Of a stretch of DNA of 53,776 nucleotides, positions 8,374 to 15,590 are shown one piece after another (position 1 is the first letter of the stretch; each line of letters starts with the position of its first letter). The translations under genes and the position numbers were made by a program. The DNA comes from Lachnospiraceae bacterium (GTDB lineage: Bacteria; Bacillota; Clostridia; Lachnospirales; Lachnospiraceae). The stretch spans positions 1 to 53,776 of the forward strand of contig JAAUZX010000062.1 of NCBI GenBank assembly GCA_014804365.1, given 5' to 3'. The notes under the pieces were generated by a model that was not told the origin of the DNA, searched no databases, and worked only from the letters and a program-made list of their open reading frames with translations.

Positions 8374-8958
8374 ATGCCGCCGAAAGCCAAAATTACAAAA
8401 GATATGGTTATTGACGCTGCGTTTGAGATTGCCCGTACAACAGGTGCGGAAAATATCAATGCAAGAACGGTATCAGAAAAGCTGAACTGTTCCACGCAAC
8501 CCGTTATGTACCATTTTTCAACAATTGAGGAATTGAAAAAAGCTGCTTATGAAAAATCGGATCACTATCATTCGGAGTATCTGATGAACATCAAGAATCC
8601 GCAGGAAAATGTTATGCTCGGAATTGGTTTGAATTATATCCGCTTTGCGATTGAAGAACCGTATTTGTTCCGTTTCATTTTCCAATCGGGCTTTGCCGTT
8701 GAAAACAGTCTGCTTGAAATGATCGATTCCGAAGAACTTACACCTATTATTTCTGTAATGCAGAAAGGTATGGATATGAGTATAGAGCAAACAAAAGAAG
8801 TCTTTATAACACTTGCCCTATTCGTTCATGGGTATGCGAGTATCATCTCCAACAATTCATTGGAATATAATGAAGAACTCATAAAGGTGCATTTGAAACG
8901 AGTGTACAAAGGCGCAATATTAGCCGCACAGGAGGAAATCCCTCCGAGGAAGGATTGA
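8374..8958 (+). CDS. TetR family transcriptional regulator
   Basis: The 194-aa protein has the N-terminal TetR helix-turn-helix: ITKDMVIDAAFEIARTTG, then INARTVSEKLNCSTQPVMYHF, where the recognition helix ends in the usual YHF. The C-terminal ligand domain carries no recognisable specificity. Its promoter has a palindrome at the transcription start, which suggests autorepression. It lies one base upstream of the CPBP protease gene and probably controls it. GAGAGGAGC precedes the ATG. Confidence 0.85.
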   Translation: MPPKAKITKDMVIDAAFEIARTTGAENINARTVSEKLNCSTQPVMYHFSTIEELKKAAYEKSDHYHSEYLMNIKNPQENVMLGIGLNYIRFAIEEPYLFRFIFQSGFAVENSLLEMIDSEELTPIISVMQKGMDMSIEQTKEVFITLALFVHGYASIISNNSLEYNEELIKVHLKRVYKGAILAAQEEIPPRKD

Positions 8959-8959
8959 G

Positions 8960-9715
8960 ATGAACAGATTATATGAGAAAAGCGAATTGAATTTTACGAT
9001 TACCTGTATTGTGATTTATTGCGTCCTGCAATCCTTAGCATATCCGTTAAATGAATTGATCGGAATTGAATACTCCGCAAGCGCCGTTTTCTGTATCTTA
9101 CAGACTGTTATCGTTTTTTGCTTTATTCAGAAAAAAGGATTATTTGAACGATACGGGCTTTGTAAATCTTCTGTACCCGCCAGCCGGTTTCTTTACTATA
9201 TTCCGTTGGTTATCTTAGTCTCTGGGAATCTTTGGTTTGGCGTTTCGGTCAATCATTCATTGTCCGGTACCGTCTGCCGCATAGCCTGTATGCTCTGCGT
9301 CGGATTTTTAGAGGAAGTGATTTTTAGAGGCTTTCTTTTCAAGGCGCTTGCAAAGGACAATATTAAAACAGCAATCATTATTTCTAGCGTCACATTTGGC
9401 GTGGGACATCTGGTGAATCTGGTAAACGGAAGCGGCATGGAACTTGCAGACAATCTATGCCAGGTTATCTTTGCGATTGCGGTAGGCTTCCTGTTCGTAA
9501 TTCTGTTTTATCGTGGCGGAAGCCTGCTTCCCTGTATTATTACTCACTCTGCGATTAACACTGCCAGTACCTTTGCCAATGGAACAGCAGTAACGTTAGA
9601 AATGCAAATGGTACATATTCTGATTATGATTGTGATTACTGTCTCTTACACCTTAATCCTCACTAGGACACTTCCGAAAAGCCAGCATACAAATACGAAT
9701 GGCGGGGATAAATGA
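8960..9715 (+). CDS. CPBP family intramembrane metalloprotease
   Basis: This 251-aa multi-pass membrane protein has the three motifs of the CPBP (CAAX protease and bacteriocin-processing, Abi) family. EEVIFRG supplies the catalytic glutamate pair and arginine, FGVGHLVNL supplies the first histidine, and THSAINT the second. Family members act in prenyl-protein processing, bacteriocin self-immunity or regulated proteolysis. It is coupled to the upstream TetR gene with a one-base gap after the stop. Its target is unknown. Confidence 0.85.
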   Translation: MNRLYEKSELNFTITCIVIYCVLQSLAYPLNELIGIEYSASAVFCILQTVIVFCFIQKKGLFERYGLCKSSVPASRFLYYIPLVILVSGNLWFGVSVNHSLSGTVCRIACMLCVGFLEEVIFRGFLFKALAKDNIKTAIIISSVTFGVGHLVNLVNGSGMELADNLCQVIFAIAVGFLFVILFYRGGSLLPCIITHSAINTASTFANGTAVTLEMQMVHILIMIVITVSYTLILTRTLPKSQHTNTNGGDK

Positions 9716-9740
9716 TTCTTGCATTCTACTCTCAATATGC

Positions 9741-9807
9741 TATAATAAGACATGAAGTTATACTAAGGTGTCAAAAAACGCCACCTAAGTATAACTAGGT
9801 CATGTCT
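9741..9807 (+). repeat. 67-nt palindromic element, copy 1
   Basis: A long imperfect hairpin has arms AGACATGA (9748-9755) and TCATGTCT (9800-9807). Inside are AGTTATACT (9756-9764) and AGTATAACT (9788-9796), then GGTG/CACC. The flanking TATAATAAGACAT is also shared with the copy at 44126-44192 on the other strand, so the repeat is about 67 nt. The TATAAT at 9741, with TTGCAT 16 bp upstream, would also work as a promoter for the RNA that follows. Confidence 0.7.
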
Positions 9808-9808
9808 G

Positions 9809-9917
9809 GGAGAATACGAAGAGCATGCATTCTCCGTAGGTTGTGAGAGTAATTCCGGGTGATAGATGCATAAAACTTAACACCCAATAATTGCCTTAGC
9901 AGATTTTGCTAAGGCAA
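9809..9917 (+). ncRNA. Candidate structured RNA between CPBP gene and tRNA-Ala
   Basis: Three more stem-loops follow the palindromic element: GGAGAAT/ATTCTCC (9809-9835), GGGTG/CACCC (9857-9885), and an 11-bp perfect stem TTGCCTTAGCA/TGCTAAGGCAA (9891-9917). There is no open reading frame. No known RNA family is recognised. It may be a leader of the tRNA transcript or an independent small RNA. Confidence 0.3.
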
Positions 9918-9954
9918 CAATCGTGTGTAATGCTTAAATCAATATAAATCTCAT

Positions 9955-10027
9955 GGGGATATAGCTCAGTTGGGAGAGCGATACGTTCGCAACGTATAGG
10001 TCACGAGTTCGAGTCTCGCTATCTCCA
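9955..10027 (+). tRNA. tRNA-Ala (CGC)
   Basis: The 73-nt sequence folds into a full cloverleaf. The acceptor stem is GGGGATA with TATCTCC, including the G3-U70 wobble pair that marks alanine tRNAs. The D arm is GCTC/GAGC, the anticodon stem ATACG/CGTAT with loop TTCGCAA (anticodon CGC), and the T loop TTCGAGT. There is one A-C mismatch at 49:65. CCA is not encoded. Confidence 0.92.
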
Positions 10028-10035
10028 TTTTGACA

Positions 10036-10076
10036 GTGTCGGAAAGCCTTTTATTGGGTTTTCGGCACTTCTTTTT
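10036..10076 (+). terminator. Terminator after tRNA-Ala
   Basis: A stem of about 10 bp (GTGTCGGAAA with TTTTCGGCAC, using G-U pairs) ends at 10068 and is followed by TTCTTTTT. It closes the tRNA-Ala transcript. Confidence 0.75.
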
Positions 10077-10096
10077 CGTCTCGTTCTTCTCGAACG

Positions 10097-10306
10097 TCAT
10101 TCTGAAAAGATAAATATTTCCTCAATTGGCACCTCCACGACTCTGGATATGTCTATTGCCAATTTCAATGAGGGATTGTACTGTGCCTTTTCCAGCCGCA
10201 TAATCGTTTCTCTACGGACACCTACTAAATTAGCCAACTGCTCCTGCGTCAAGTCTTTTAACAGACGATACCTTTTCAATCTACACTCAAACTCTGCCAT
10301 ATCCAT
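10097..10306 (-). CDS. XRE family helix-turn-helix regulator
   Basis: This 69-aa protein is almost only a Cro/CI-type helix-turn-helix: [20 protein letters not shown], then [22 protein letters not shown]. Such single-domain regulators are commonly paired with a small membrane protein. Its ATG overlaps the stop of the DUF3796 gene by one base (TAATG), so the two are translationally coupled. It probably controls its own operon. Confidence 0.85.
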   Translation of the reverse strand: MDMAEFECRLKRYRLLKDLTQEQLANLVGVRRETIMRLEKAQYNPSLKLAIDISRVVEVPIEEIFIFSE

Positions 10307-11019
10307 TATTCCTTCATATCATCTTCACTGTAGTATTCGCTTTTATCATATTCGTCATCGAAGCACTTCTTGTTAATATGTTCATCATTACTGTATTCAT
10401 CGTGGTCATAACGATATAACAGATACTCGCTGAGAAAAATGGCAAGCGCAATTGATAATGCAATCAAAATGTATACTGCATTAAACAAATATTCTATGCT
10501 CATAAAACTCTCACCTACAAGGATTAAGGATAAAGCAAATATGATAACGGCAAATGCGGCTTTTAATGCCATAAGCTGTGCTCTATTTTTATTTTCCCGA
10601 AACCTCTCATCCATTAAGGTATTAGACATTTTACCCTCATAGAAAAATCCAAAAAAACCGAAAAAAACAAAGCGGAACCAGACACCACCTATAAATCCAA
10701 GAAAACCCAAAAGTCCAAGGAATCCCAATTTAGGGTTAAGTTTACGGGTTCTGTTTGTTTTGAGAATATTCTTCTTTTGCTGAATACTTGTCTTTCCCAG
10801 ACAAGCTATCAAATAGTATCCATACGCTATTATCAGCACAATCGAACAGACCATAGGAATATCTTTTGGGCTGAACTGATATGACTCTAAATCTGTCGGC
10901 ACTATAAGACCTGATTCATTGTACCTCACAGAGTACCAAATTGACACAGCCAAAATGATTATACATATGATTCCCGGCATAACTATTTTCTTTATCTTAT
11001 TCCTTTTCATATTGTTCAT
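10306..11019 (-). CDS. DUF3796-like membrane protein
   Basis: The 237-aa protein has about five hydrophobic segments. Its glycine-phenylalanine-rich core ([17 protein letters not shown], then [10 protein letters not shown]) resembles DUF3796 proteins, which often sit beside small XRE regulators. Two hydrophobic segments follow an [12 protein letters not shown] cytoplasmic stretch, and the C-terminus is very acidic, rich in Asp, Glu and Tyr. The function is unknown. It is the first gene of a two-gene operon with the XRE regulator and has a good promoter. Confidence 0.75.
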   Translation of the reverse strand: MNNMKRNKIKKIVMPGIICIIILAVSIWYSVRYNESGLIVPTDLESYQFSPKDIPMVCSIVLIIAYGYYLIACLGKTSIQQKKNILKTNRTRKLNPKLGFLGLLGFLGFIGGVWFRFVFFGFFGFFYEGKMSNTLMDERFRENKNRAQLMALKAAFAVIIFALSLILVGESFMSIEYLFNAVYILIALSIALAIFLSEYLLYRYDHDEYSNDEHINKKCFDDEYDKSEYYSEDDMKE

Positions 11020-11068
11020 AATAATATATATCCCCTACAAAGTGATGTATTTGTCTTTCGATGATACA

Positions 11069-11097
11069 AATATATCTCTTTCTTATTTGAATGTCAA
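11069..11097 (-). promoter_or_regulatory. Promoter of the DUF3796-XRE operon
   Basis: On the minus strand, TTGACA (11097-11092) is followed after 17 bp by TATATT (11074-11069). Transcription would start near 11062, about 40 bases before the ATG at 11019. The remaining sequence to 11286 shows no supported gene. Confidence 0.65.
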
Positions 11098-11286
11098 TAC
11101 AATAAAATGTCAACACAAATACTGCCAGACATGCTAAATATGATCAAAGAATCTTATTATTCCTCCATCAATTGTTGTATCTTACTATTTTTTGCCTGCT
11201 TCATCTGACAAAAATTATTCTTCGATAGTTTCTGTTTCTCCGATAGTTCCTAGTCTTGCTAAGTTATCGAACAGCACAACACAAGA

Positions 11287-11321
11287 AAAGCACCTCCGGA
11301 CGATTCATCCGTCAGTGCTTT
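11287..11321 (-). terminator. Terminator after the SCP2 gene
   Basis: AAAGCAC (11287-11293) pairs with GTGCTTT (11315-11321), with an inner GGACG/CGTC stem. The minus strand continues into TTTTCTTG. It lies about 60 bases past the SCP2 stop codon. Confidence 0.65.
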
Positions 11322-11381
11322 ATTCTTATCTCACATACCATGACTGTTCTGTTTTTTCTTCGTCTTTCCTGTCGACTCTTC

Positions 11382-11717
11382 CTACTTCACGATTCTCTTT
11401 ACAGGAATCTCTTTCAGCAGCGCGGCCTTTCCAACATTACCTTCCACCTTAATCTTTCCTGTCAAAAATGCCTTGACTACATCCAGTTTCCCTGCTGCAA
11501 TCTCCTCAAGAACAGCCGCCTTCGTGATCACAAGAGCGTCACGGTCATAATATTCGTAAGGCTGCACGCTAACCTTTCCTTCTGCTACCTCCAGATAAAA
11601 TGCTCCGGCCGCCTCACCTTCCACATTAAACTGAATCGCCAGATGCTCCTTCACCTTGGATGCATCCGCATCCTTATATGCTTCCTGCACCTTTTTTACT
11701 AACTCTTCATAGGTCAT
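11382..11717 (-). CDS. SCP2 sterol-binding-domain protein
   Basis: The 111-aa protein matches a stand-alone SCP2 lipid-binding domain. It has alternating helices and strands with FNVEGEAAGAFYLEVAEGKV and the C-terminal GKLDVVKAFLTGKIKVEGN, the typical end of the family. Such proteins bind hydrophobic ligands in a tunnel; the bacterial ligand is unknown. The start is supported by GGGAGGAA upstream. It follows the PadR gene in the same direction with a 145-bp gap. Confidence 0.85.
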   Translation of the reverse strand: MTYEELVKKVQEAYKDADASKVKEHLAIQFNVEGEAAGAFYLEVAEGKVSVQPYEYYDRDALVITKAAVLEEIAAGKLDVVKAFLTGKIKVEGNVGKAALLKEIPVKRIVK

Positions 11718-11862
11718 TTCAAATTCCTCCCTTACTTAATCTGGTATACCTGCCCTTTATAGTATAACACAATACAGGTATTTCTAAAACATTCTCCTGT
11801 GCTTCAAATAACCTTTTTCAGGCAAATGTTACGCGGACAACTGCTGCCTCCATTTATTATAC

Positions 11863-12408
11863 TCACTCTGACAGCCTCAGCATTTCCTTCGCTTCTTTAC
11901 ACCACGCCAGATAAGCCTCATACGTTTTGATTCCGAACTCCACAGTGAGCAGATAATATTTATGAGTTTCATCCATATCCAAAACATTTTTCAGAGTCTT
12001 CTCCGCTCCCAGAAGATACGGCAGATCCTTTTCAATTTTCTCCTGAAAAGCCTTGACATGGTCTATTGCCTGCCCTTCTCCGCCATCTTTTCCGAAAAAT
12101 AATTTCAGCAGCGTCTCATAGCGAAGTTCATCTTTTTCCACCGGAAGCGCGAGCCACGCCTGTAGGTATGCTCTCCCCTCTTCCGTAATGGAATAGATCA
12201 GCTTGTTTCGCCCATTCTCCGCACCGTCGCGTTTGGTGGCCAGCCCGCGCTCCACCAAGTCGCCCAGCGCCGGATAAATACTTCCGTAGCTTGCTCCCCA
12301 GAAATACTTCAGAGCTGTATCCATTCTTTTTTTGATTTCGTAGCCGGTCAAATCCTCGTGGCTGAGCAGCCCCAAAATTACACAGTCGATTTTCTTTTCC
12401 GTTGCCAT
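11863..12408 (-). CDS. PadR family transcriptional regulator
   Basis: The 181-aa protein has the PadR winged helix: CVILGLLSHEDLTGYEIKKR, then YGSIYPALGDLVERGLATKR and a wing ending in YSITEEGRAYLQAWL. The C-terminal helical part matches the Vir subfamily dimerisation domain. It lies 102 bp downstream of the Fe-S membrane protein gene in the same direction. It may bind the palindrome in that gene's promoter, but this is inference. Confidence 0.85.
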   Translation of the reverse strand: MATEKKIDCVILGLLSHEDLTGYEIKKRMDTALKYFWGASYGSIYPALGDLVERGLATKRDGAENGRNKLIYSITEEGRAYLQAWLALPVEKDELRYETLLKLFFGKDGGEGQAIDHVKAFQEKIEKDLPYLLGAEKTLKNVLDMDETHKYYLLTVEFGIKTYEAYLAWCKEAKEMLRLSE

Positions 12409-12510
12409 GATATTTTTCCCCTTTATCCATGATCTGATAACCGCTCAGTCTTGCAAAATTCGGTATACAATGTGTATGCGGAGCCCATTCATTAAGACCA
12501 AATACTATGA

Positions 12511-13263
12511 TCACTTCGTCTGTGTTGGTTTGTTTTCCTTCGCTAAGGAATAACCAAGCACCCCTTTCAAACAGCCGTCTACGCATGCCCCGCACTGTAT
12601 ACATTCCATACTTCTAACATGGCCTTCCGCTACAGCGGCGGTCACTTTAACTCCCATCGGACATTCCCGGTCGCACTTCCCGCAGGAAATACATGCACTT
12701 TGATTTTTTACTTTTATATGTAATCCCGGCAAATGAAGCACTCTTCGCAGCTTCGTGCCGAGTACCATGAAAGGCGCCATCCAGCAAAAATAATGGCAGA
12801 ATACTCTTTTCCCAAACAAAACCGCCGGTACAAAAACTAACAGGATGATACTGTAGTATATAATATAACTCTGCACATTCGTAACCGAGATTCCACCTTC
12901 TGTCTCAAAGAAAAAATCAACGGCGGTAATTTCATCCCCTAAAATATAGCAAACGATCACAATCACGATCCATACTGTCCATATGACATATTTGATCCGG
13001 TTCTTCCATCCCTGTTTCGGATAGTTATCATTCACTGCAAATGTGCATTCCTGCAATCCTCCCGCCGGACACAGATAGCCGCAGAACAATCGTCCGAAAG
13101 GAATCGCCAGCAAAAACATCAGCATAAATACGATAAAGCTCCCGTTGATGATTCCGTTCAACGCTCCATTGATGATCAGTGCCGGGCTGAAATAATACAG
13201 AGTTACCGGAAACAGTAACAAAGATATAATCAGCAGTAGTTTTCTTAATTTTTGTCTTTTCAT
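12511..13263 (-). CDS. 4Fe-4S membrane protein, NapH/NosR-like
   Basis: This 250-aa protein has about four to five membrane segments and a loop with CGYLCPAGGLQEC, then two C-terminal 4Fe-4S ferredoxin motifs, CISCGKCDRECP and CIQCGACVDGC. This is the layout of NapH/NosR/YccM-type electron-transfer proteins that pass electrons across or along the membrane. No partner oxidoreductase is nearby. The start ATG has an AAGGCGG site. The promoter contains a strong palindrome between its -35 and -10 boxes. Confidence 0.85.
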   Translation of the reverse strand: MKRQKLRKLLLIISLLLFPVTLYYFSPALIINGALNGIINGSFIVFMLMFLLAIPFGRLFCGYLCPAGGLQECTFAVNDNYPKQGWKNRIKYVIWTVWIVIVIVCYILGDEITAVDFFFETEGGISVTNVQSYIIYYSIILLVFVPAVLFGKRVFCHYFCWMAPFMVLGTKLRRVLHLPGLHIKVKNQSACISCGKCDRECPMGVKVTAAVAEGHVRSMECIQCGACVDGCLKGVLGYSLAKENKPTQTK

Positions 13264-13302
13264 TAATTTATCCGCCTTTCAATATATCAGATTGATACAT
13301 AT

Positions 13303-13331
13303 ACTATATATCAGTCTGATATATTATGCAA
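13303..13331 (-). promoter_or_regulatory. Promoter with embedded operator palindrome for the Fe-S protein gene
   Basis: On the minus strand, TTGCAT (13331-13326) and TATAGT (13308-13303) are 17 bp apart. The spacer holds half of a near-perfect palindrome, ATATATCAG (13306-13314), T, CTGATATAT (13316-13324). A second copy of the half-site ATATATCAG lies at 13282-13290. A repressor bound here would block RNA polymerase; the PadR protein encoded downstream is a candidate. Confidence 0.65.
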
Positions 13332-13382
13332 GCGGATTTTACTACTTCCCCTTGGATGGATTCGTCGTTCCGATCAATACTT

Positions 13383-14030
13383 TCATCTTTCGTTGCCCTC
13401 CGGTATTTCTAACGTTTTTATGCATTTAATTAAGCAATCCTTCAATGGCTGCAACTCATCCTGCAAATACCAATTATTCAAAGCAATATTAAATTCCTCT
13501 GCATTATCTTTTCCGATCGTCAGGATTCCGTGCCCCGATTCAATCAAAATTTTGCTTGCAACGATTGTAGACGTCCTTTTATTCCCATCCCAGAAAAGTT
13601 GTTGTTTACATGCATATGCAAAATAATCAAGCGCTCTTTCTACAGGATCAGCTATCGATATAATGCGATCAATTTCCTTCATTACCGCTTCTTTTACCGG
13701 CACTGACGGAATAAAATCACCTACGCCGACTTTTCCGGTGCGCAGCACTCCCCATTGTAAACTCTCATTTCTGGAAACAAGCTCATTTATTTTACAAATA
13801 TATTCTAAACTCAATAAATCATCTATATTTCCTATACAATATTTCCATGCATCACGCAGATTGAGAACAGTCTGGATGTCATCTACCGTCACGCCGCTTA
13901 TCTTAGCGCCTTCTATAATCGTTTGCGTTTGCGGAAACGTAACATTACATCCCTCAATATATGCCGTATTATAAACTAATTCTACAAAAGCTTTCTTTGC
14001 CAAAAAAATGTTCTGTTCTCTTGTAAGCAC
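13383..14030 (-). CDS. Fic/DOC family protein with altered Fic motif
   Basis: The 215-aa protein carries a Fic core. The motif reads QLFWDGNKRTS where the standard form is HPFxxGNGR, so the catalytic histidine position is glutamine and the second glycine is lysine. Fic proteins usually transfer AMP or another phosphate-containing group to a hydroxyl. Without the histidine, activity may be lost or changed, although such QxFWDGNKR variants also occur as a subgroup. Start is GTG with GAGGGG upstream. No antitoxin-like gene is next to it. Confidence 0.8.
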   Translation of the reverse strand: MLTREQNIFLAKKAFVELVYNTAYIEGCNVTFPQTQTIIEGAKISGVTVDDIQTVLNLRDAWKYCIGNIDDLLSLEYICKINELVSRNESLQWGVLRTGKVGVGDFIPSVPVKEAVMKEIDRIISIADPVERALDYFAYACKQQLFWDGNKRTSTIVASKILIESGHGILTIGKDNAEEFNIALNNWYLQDELQPLKDCLIKCIKTLEIPEGNER

Positions 14031-14123
14031 TAATATCCCCTCTTCCTTTCACTCAAAAATCTGCAATCGTATATGACTGATTGTACTGTAAAGCATTAGA
14101 ATTTGCAATCTTTGAACGCAAAG

Positions 14124-14149
14124 GAACCGGCTCCCCAAAGAACCGGCTC
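14124..14149 (-). terminator. Hairpin after the ABC permease pseudogene
   Basis: Two copies of GAACCGGCTC (14124-14133 and 14140-14149) pair as a 10-bp stem in the minus-strand RNA when G-U pairs are allowed. The T tract after it is weak (CCTTTGCG). Confidence 0.4.
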
Positions 14150-14165
14150 TGTATAATAACGGGAT

Positions 14166-15192
14166 TTATCTCCCCGACACCTGATACCGCCTGTAAATCC
14201 TAAGTCCGCCAATTGCCACTGCGGCGCCGCAGAGCATATAAAGAATCGGAACAACCTGCCACACCGTGAAACAATGTCCGCCTACCACAACAAGCCGTTG
14301 ACTGAACACCCCGCTGCAGGATAGGAAACTCATGGGCAGACTCTGCCAAATCTGTGCAGCGAGTCTGTATTGGTTCGGAATCCTGATCATCTGCCCGGCT
14401 ATAATCACTCCCGTGGAGAGCGCCAATGTTGCAATGCTGCCTCGCAACAACTCCCATCACCACCGCACAAATGAATGACACACTGATTCCAGCCAATAAT
14501 TTAGCCCAATATACCATATATTTTCCTTTTGCGCTGGACAGAATCATCTGATCCGTTCTTCGCACATGCTCGTCGGGAAACACCCCCGCCAGACAAACCG
14601 CCGTAAGCAAAAGCATCAATATGCCAACTACCTCAAAATCTTTTAATATCACACTATATCCCTCATGATAAAAGTAAGTGAACGGCTTATCAATCTGCGT
14701 CTCCTTTTCCCGCCAGAACTTCTTTTCCGTTTCTGACAAAAACAATGATGTCCAAATCTCCTCCTGCCAACTTTCCCGTGCGTCATAAAGATCCTGTTCA
14801 TCCACATTCCAACCGTCATACAACGGATTGCTCCGCTTCCAATCCCACACTAAATTAAAAATCTCACTATACGGGCGTGCATATTGCTGATATTCCTCTG
14901 TTACGCTATATCTTCCCTCCGTAATCGGTATTTTACTGTACACCTCCATCACTTCCTCCAGTAGTTCCTGCCCTACTACTCTGCCGGACAAAGCTCTGCT
15001 ATATGCACTGTCCACCTGAATCATGTTATAATGGGTATCAACAACTTCGCCGTCCACATAGTAATTTCCGGATAACTCGCCTGCTGCCATAATAACAATA
15101 CAACCAATGCAAATAATTAAGGTAATCCATATCAGCTTGCGCTTAACGATTTTCTTCAGTTCATATTGATATAACGTCATAAATATTTTCAT
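14166..15192 (-). pseudogene. Frameshifted ABC-2 type permease
   Basis: The gene starts at the ATG at 15192 after AGGAG and encodes MKIFMTLYQYELKKIVKRK, then a first membrane segment, a long extracellular loop rich in Tyr and Glu, and a second membrane segment. Near 14450 the frame changes. The other frame continues with LRGSIATLALSTGVIIAGQM and ends after a last membrane segment at 14166. Together they make one ABC-2 exporter permease of about 340 residues broken by a single indel. The ATPase gene just upstream is also reduced to a remnant, so the exporter is dead or the assembly has an error here. Confidence 0.75.
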
Positions 15193-15239
15193 ATTCTGAT
15201 GCTCCTCTCTGCATACTCCCCCTAACCTTTTCACACTCA

Positions 15240-15378
15240 TCAGGCATTCTGCCGCAAATAAAATTCTTCCAAATCGCCCTTCCTGCCATCCCACTTTCCG
15301 TGATAAATCAACTGTCCCTCTCTCATCATAAGTATTTCATCTGCAATATGCTCGATATCCGAAACGATATATGTATAA
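15240..15378 (-). pseudogene. C-terminal remnant of an ABC transporter ATP-binding protein
   Basis: The minus strand encodes YTYIVSDIEHIADEILMMRE followed by GQLIYHGK and an acidic end, with a TGA at 15240-15242. This matches the region after the H-loop of ABC exporter ATPases (HIVSDIE). Walker A, the signature motif and Walker B are all missing. It lies directly upstream of the broken permease, so a two-gene exporter once stood here. The sequence from 15378 to 15480 shows nothing recognisable. Confidence 0.7.
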
Positions 15379-15482
15379 CGAATCAAGCGTGGGAAATGTG
15401 CGGCAAAATCATAAAAATTTGAGCTTCGTGGGATTGCGAGATTCGCTTCACAAACTCGAAAGAACGGAGTTATTTTCTATAT

Positions 15483-15509
15483 AAAAAGGCTGCCCACTTG
15501 GACAGCCTT
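15483..15509 (-). terminator. Terminator after the hybrid histidine kinase
   Basis: AAGGCTGCCC (15486-15495) pairs with GGACAGCCTT (15500-15509) around the loop ACTT. The minus strand then reads TTTTTAT. It lies about 80 bases past the kinase stop codon. Confidence 0.8.
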
Positions 15510-15590
15510 CTTACAATATTACGCTATTAGAAAAAATCAATCCTCAACCAACACTACATCTTTTCCTGTCGTAAGGTCATATGGTAATTT

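Noticed and set aside
15540..15590. In-frame coding-like stretch after the kinase stop codon
   Set aside because: It is 17 codons with no start or site and no recognisable family; chance reading of a short trailer is more likely.
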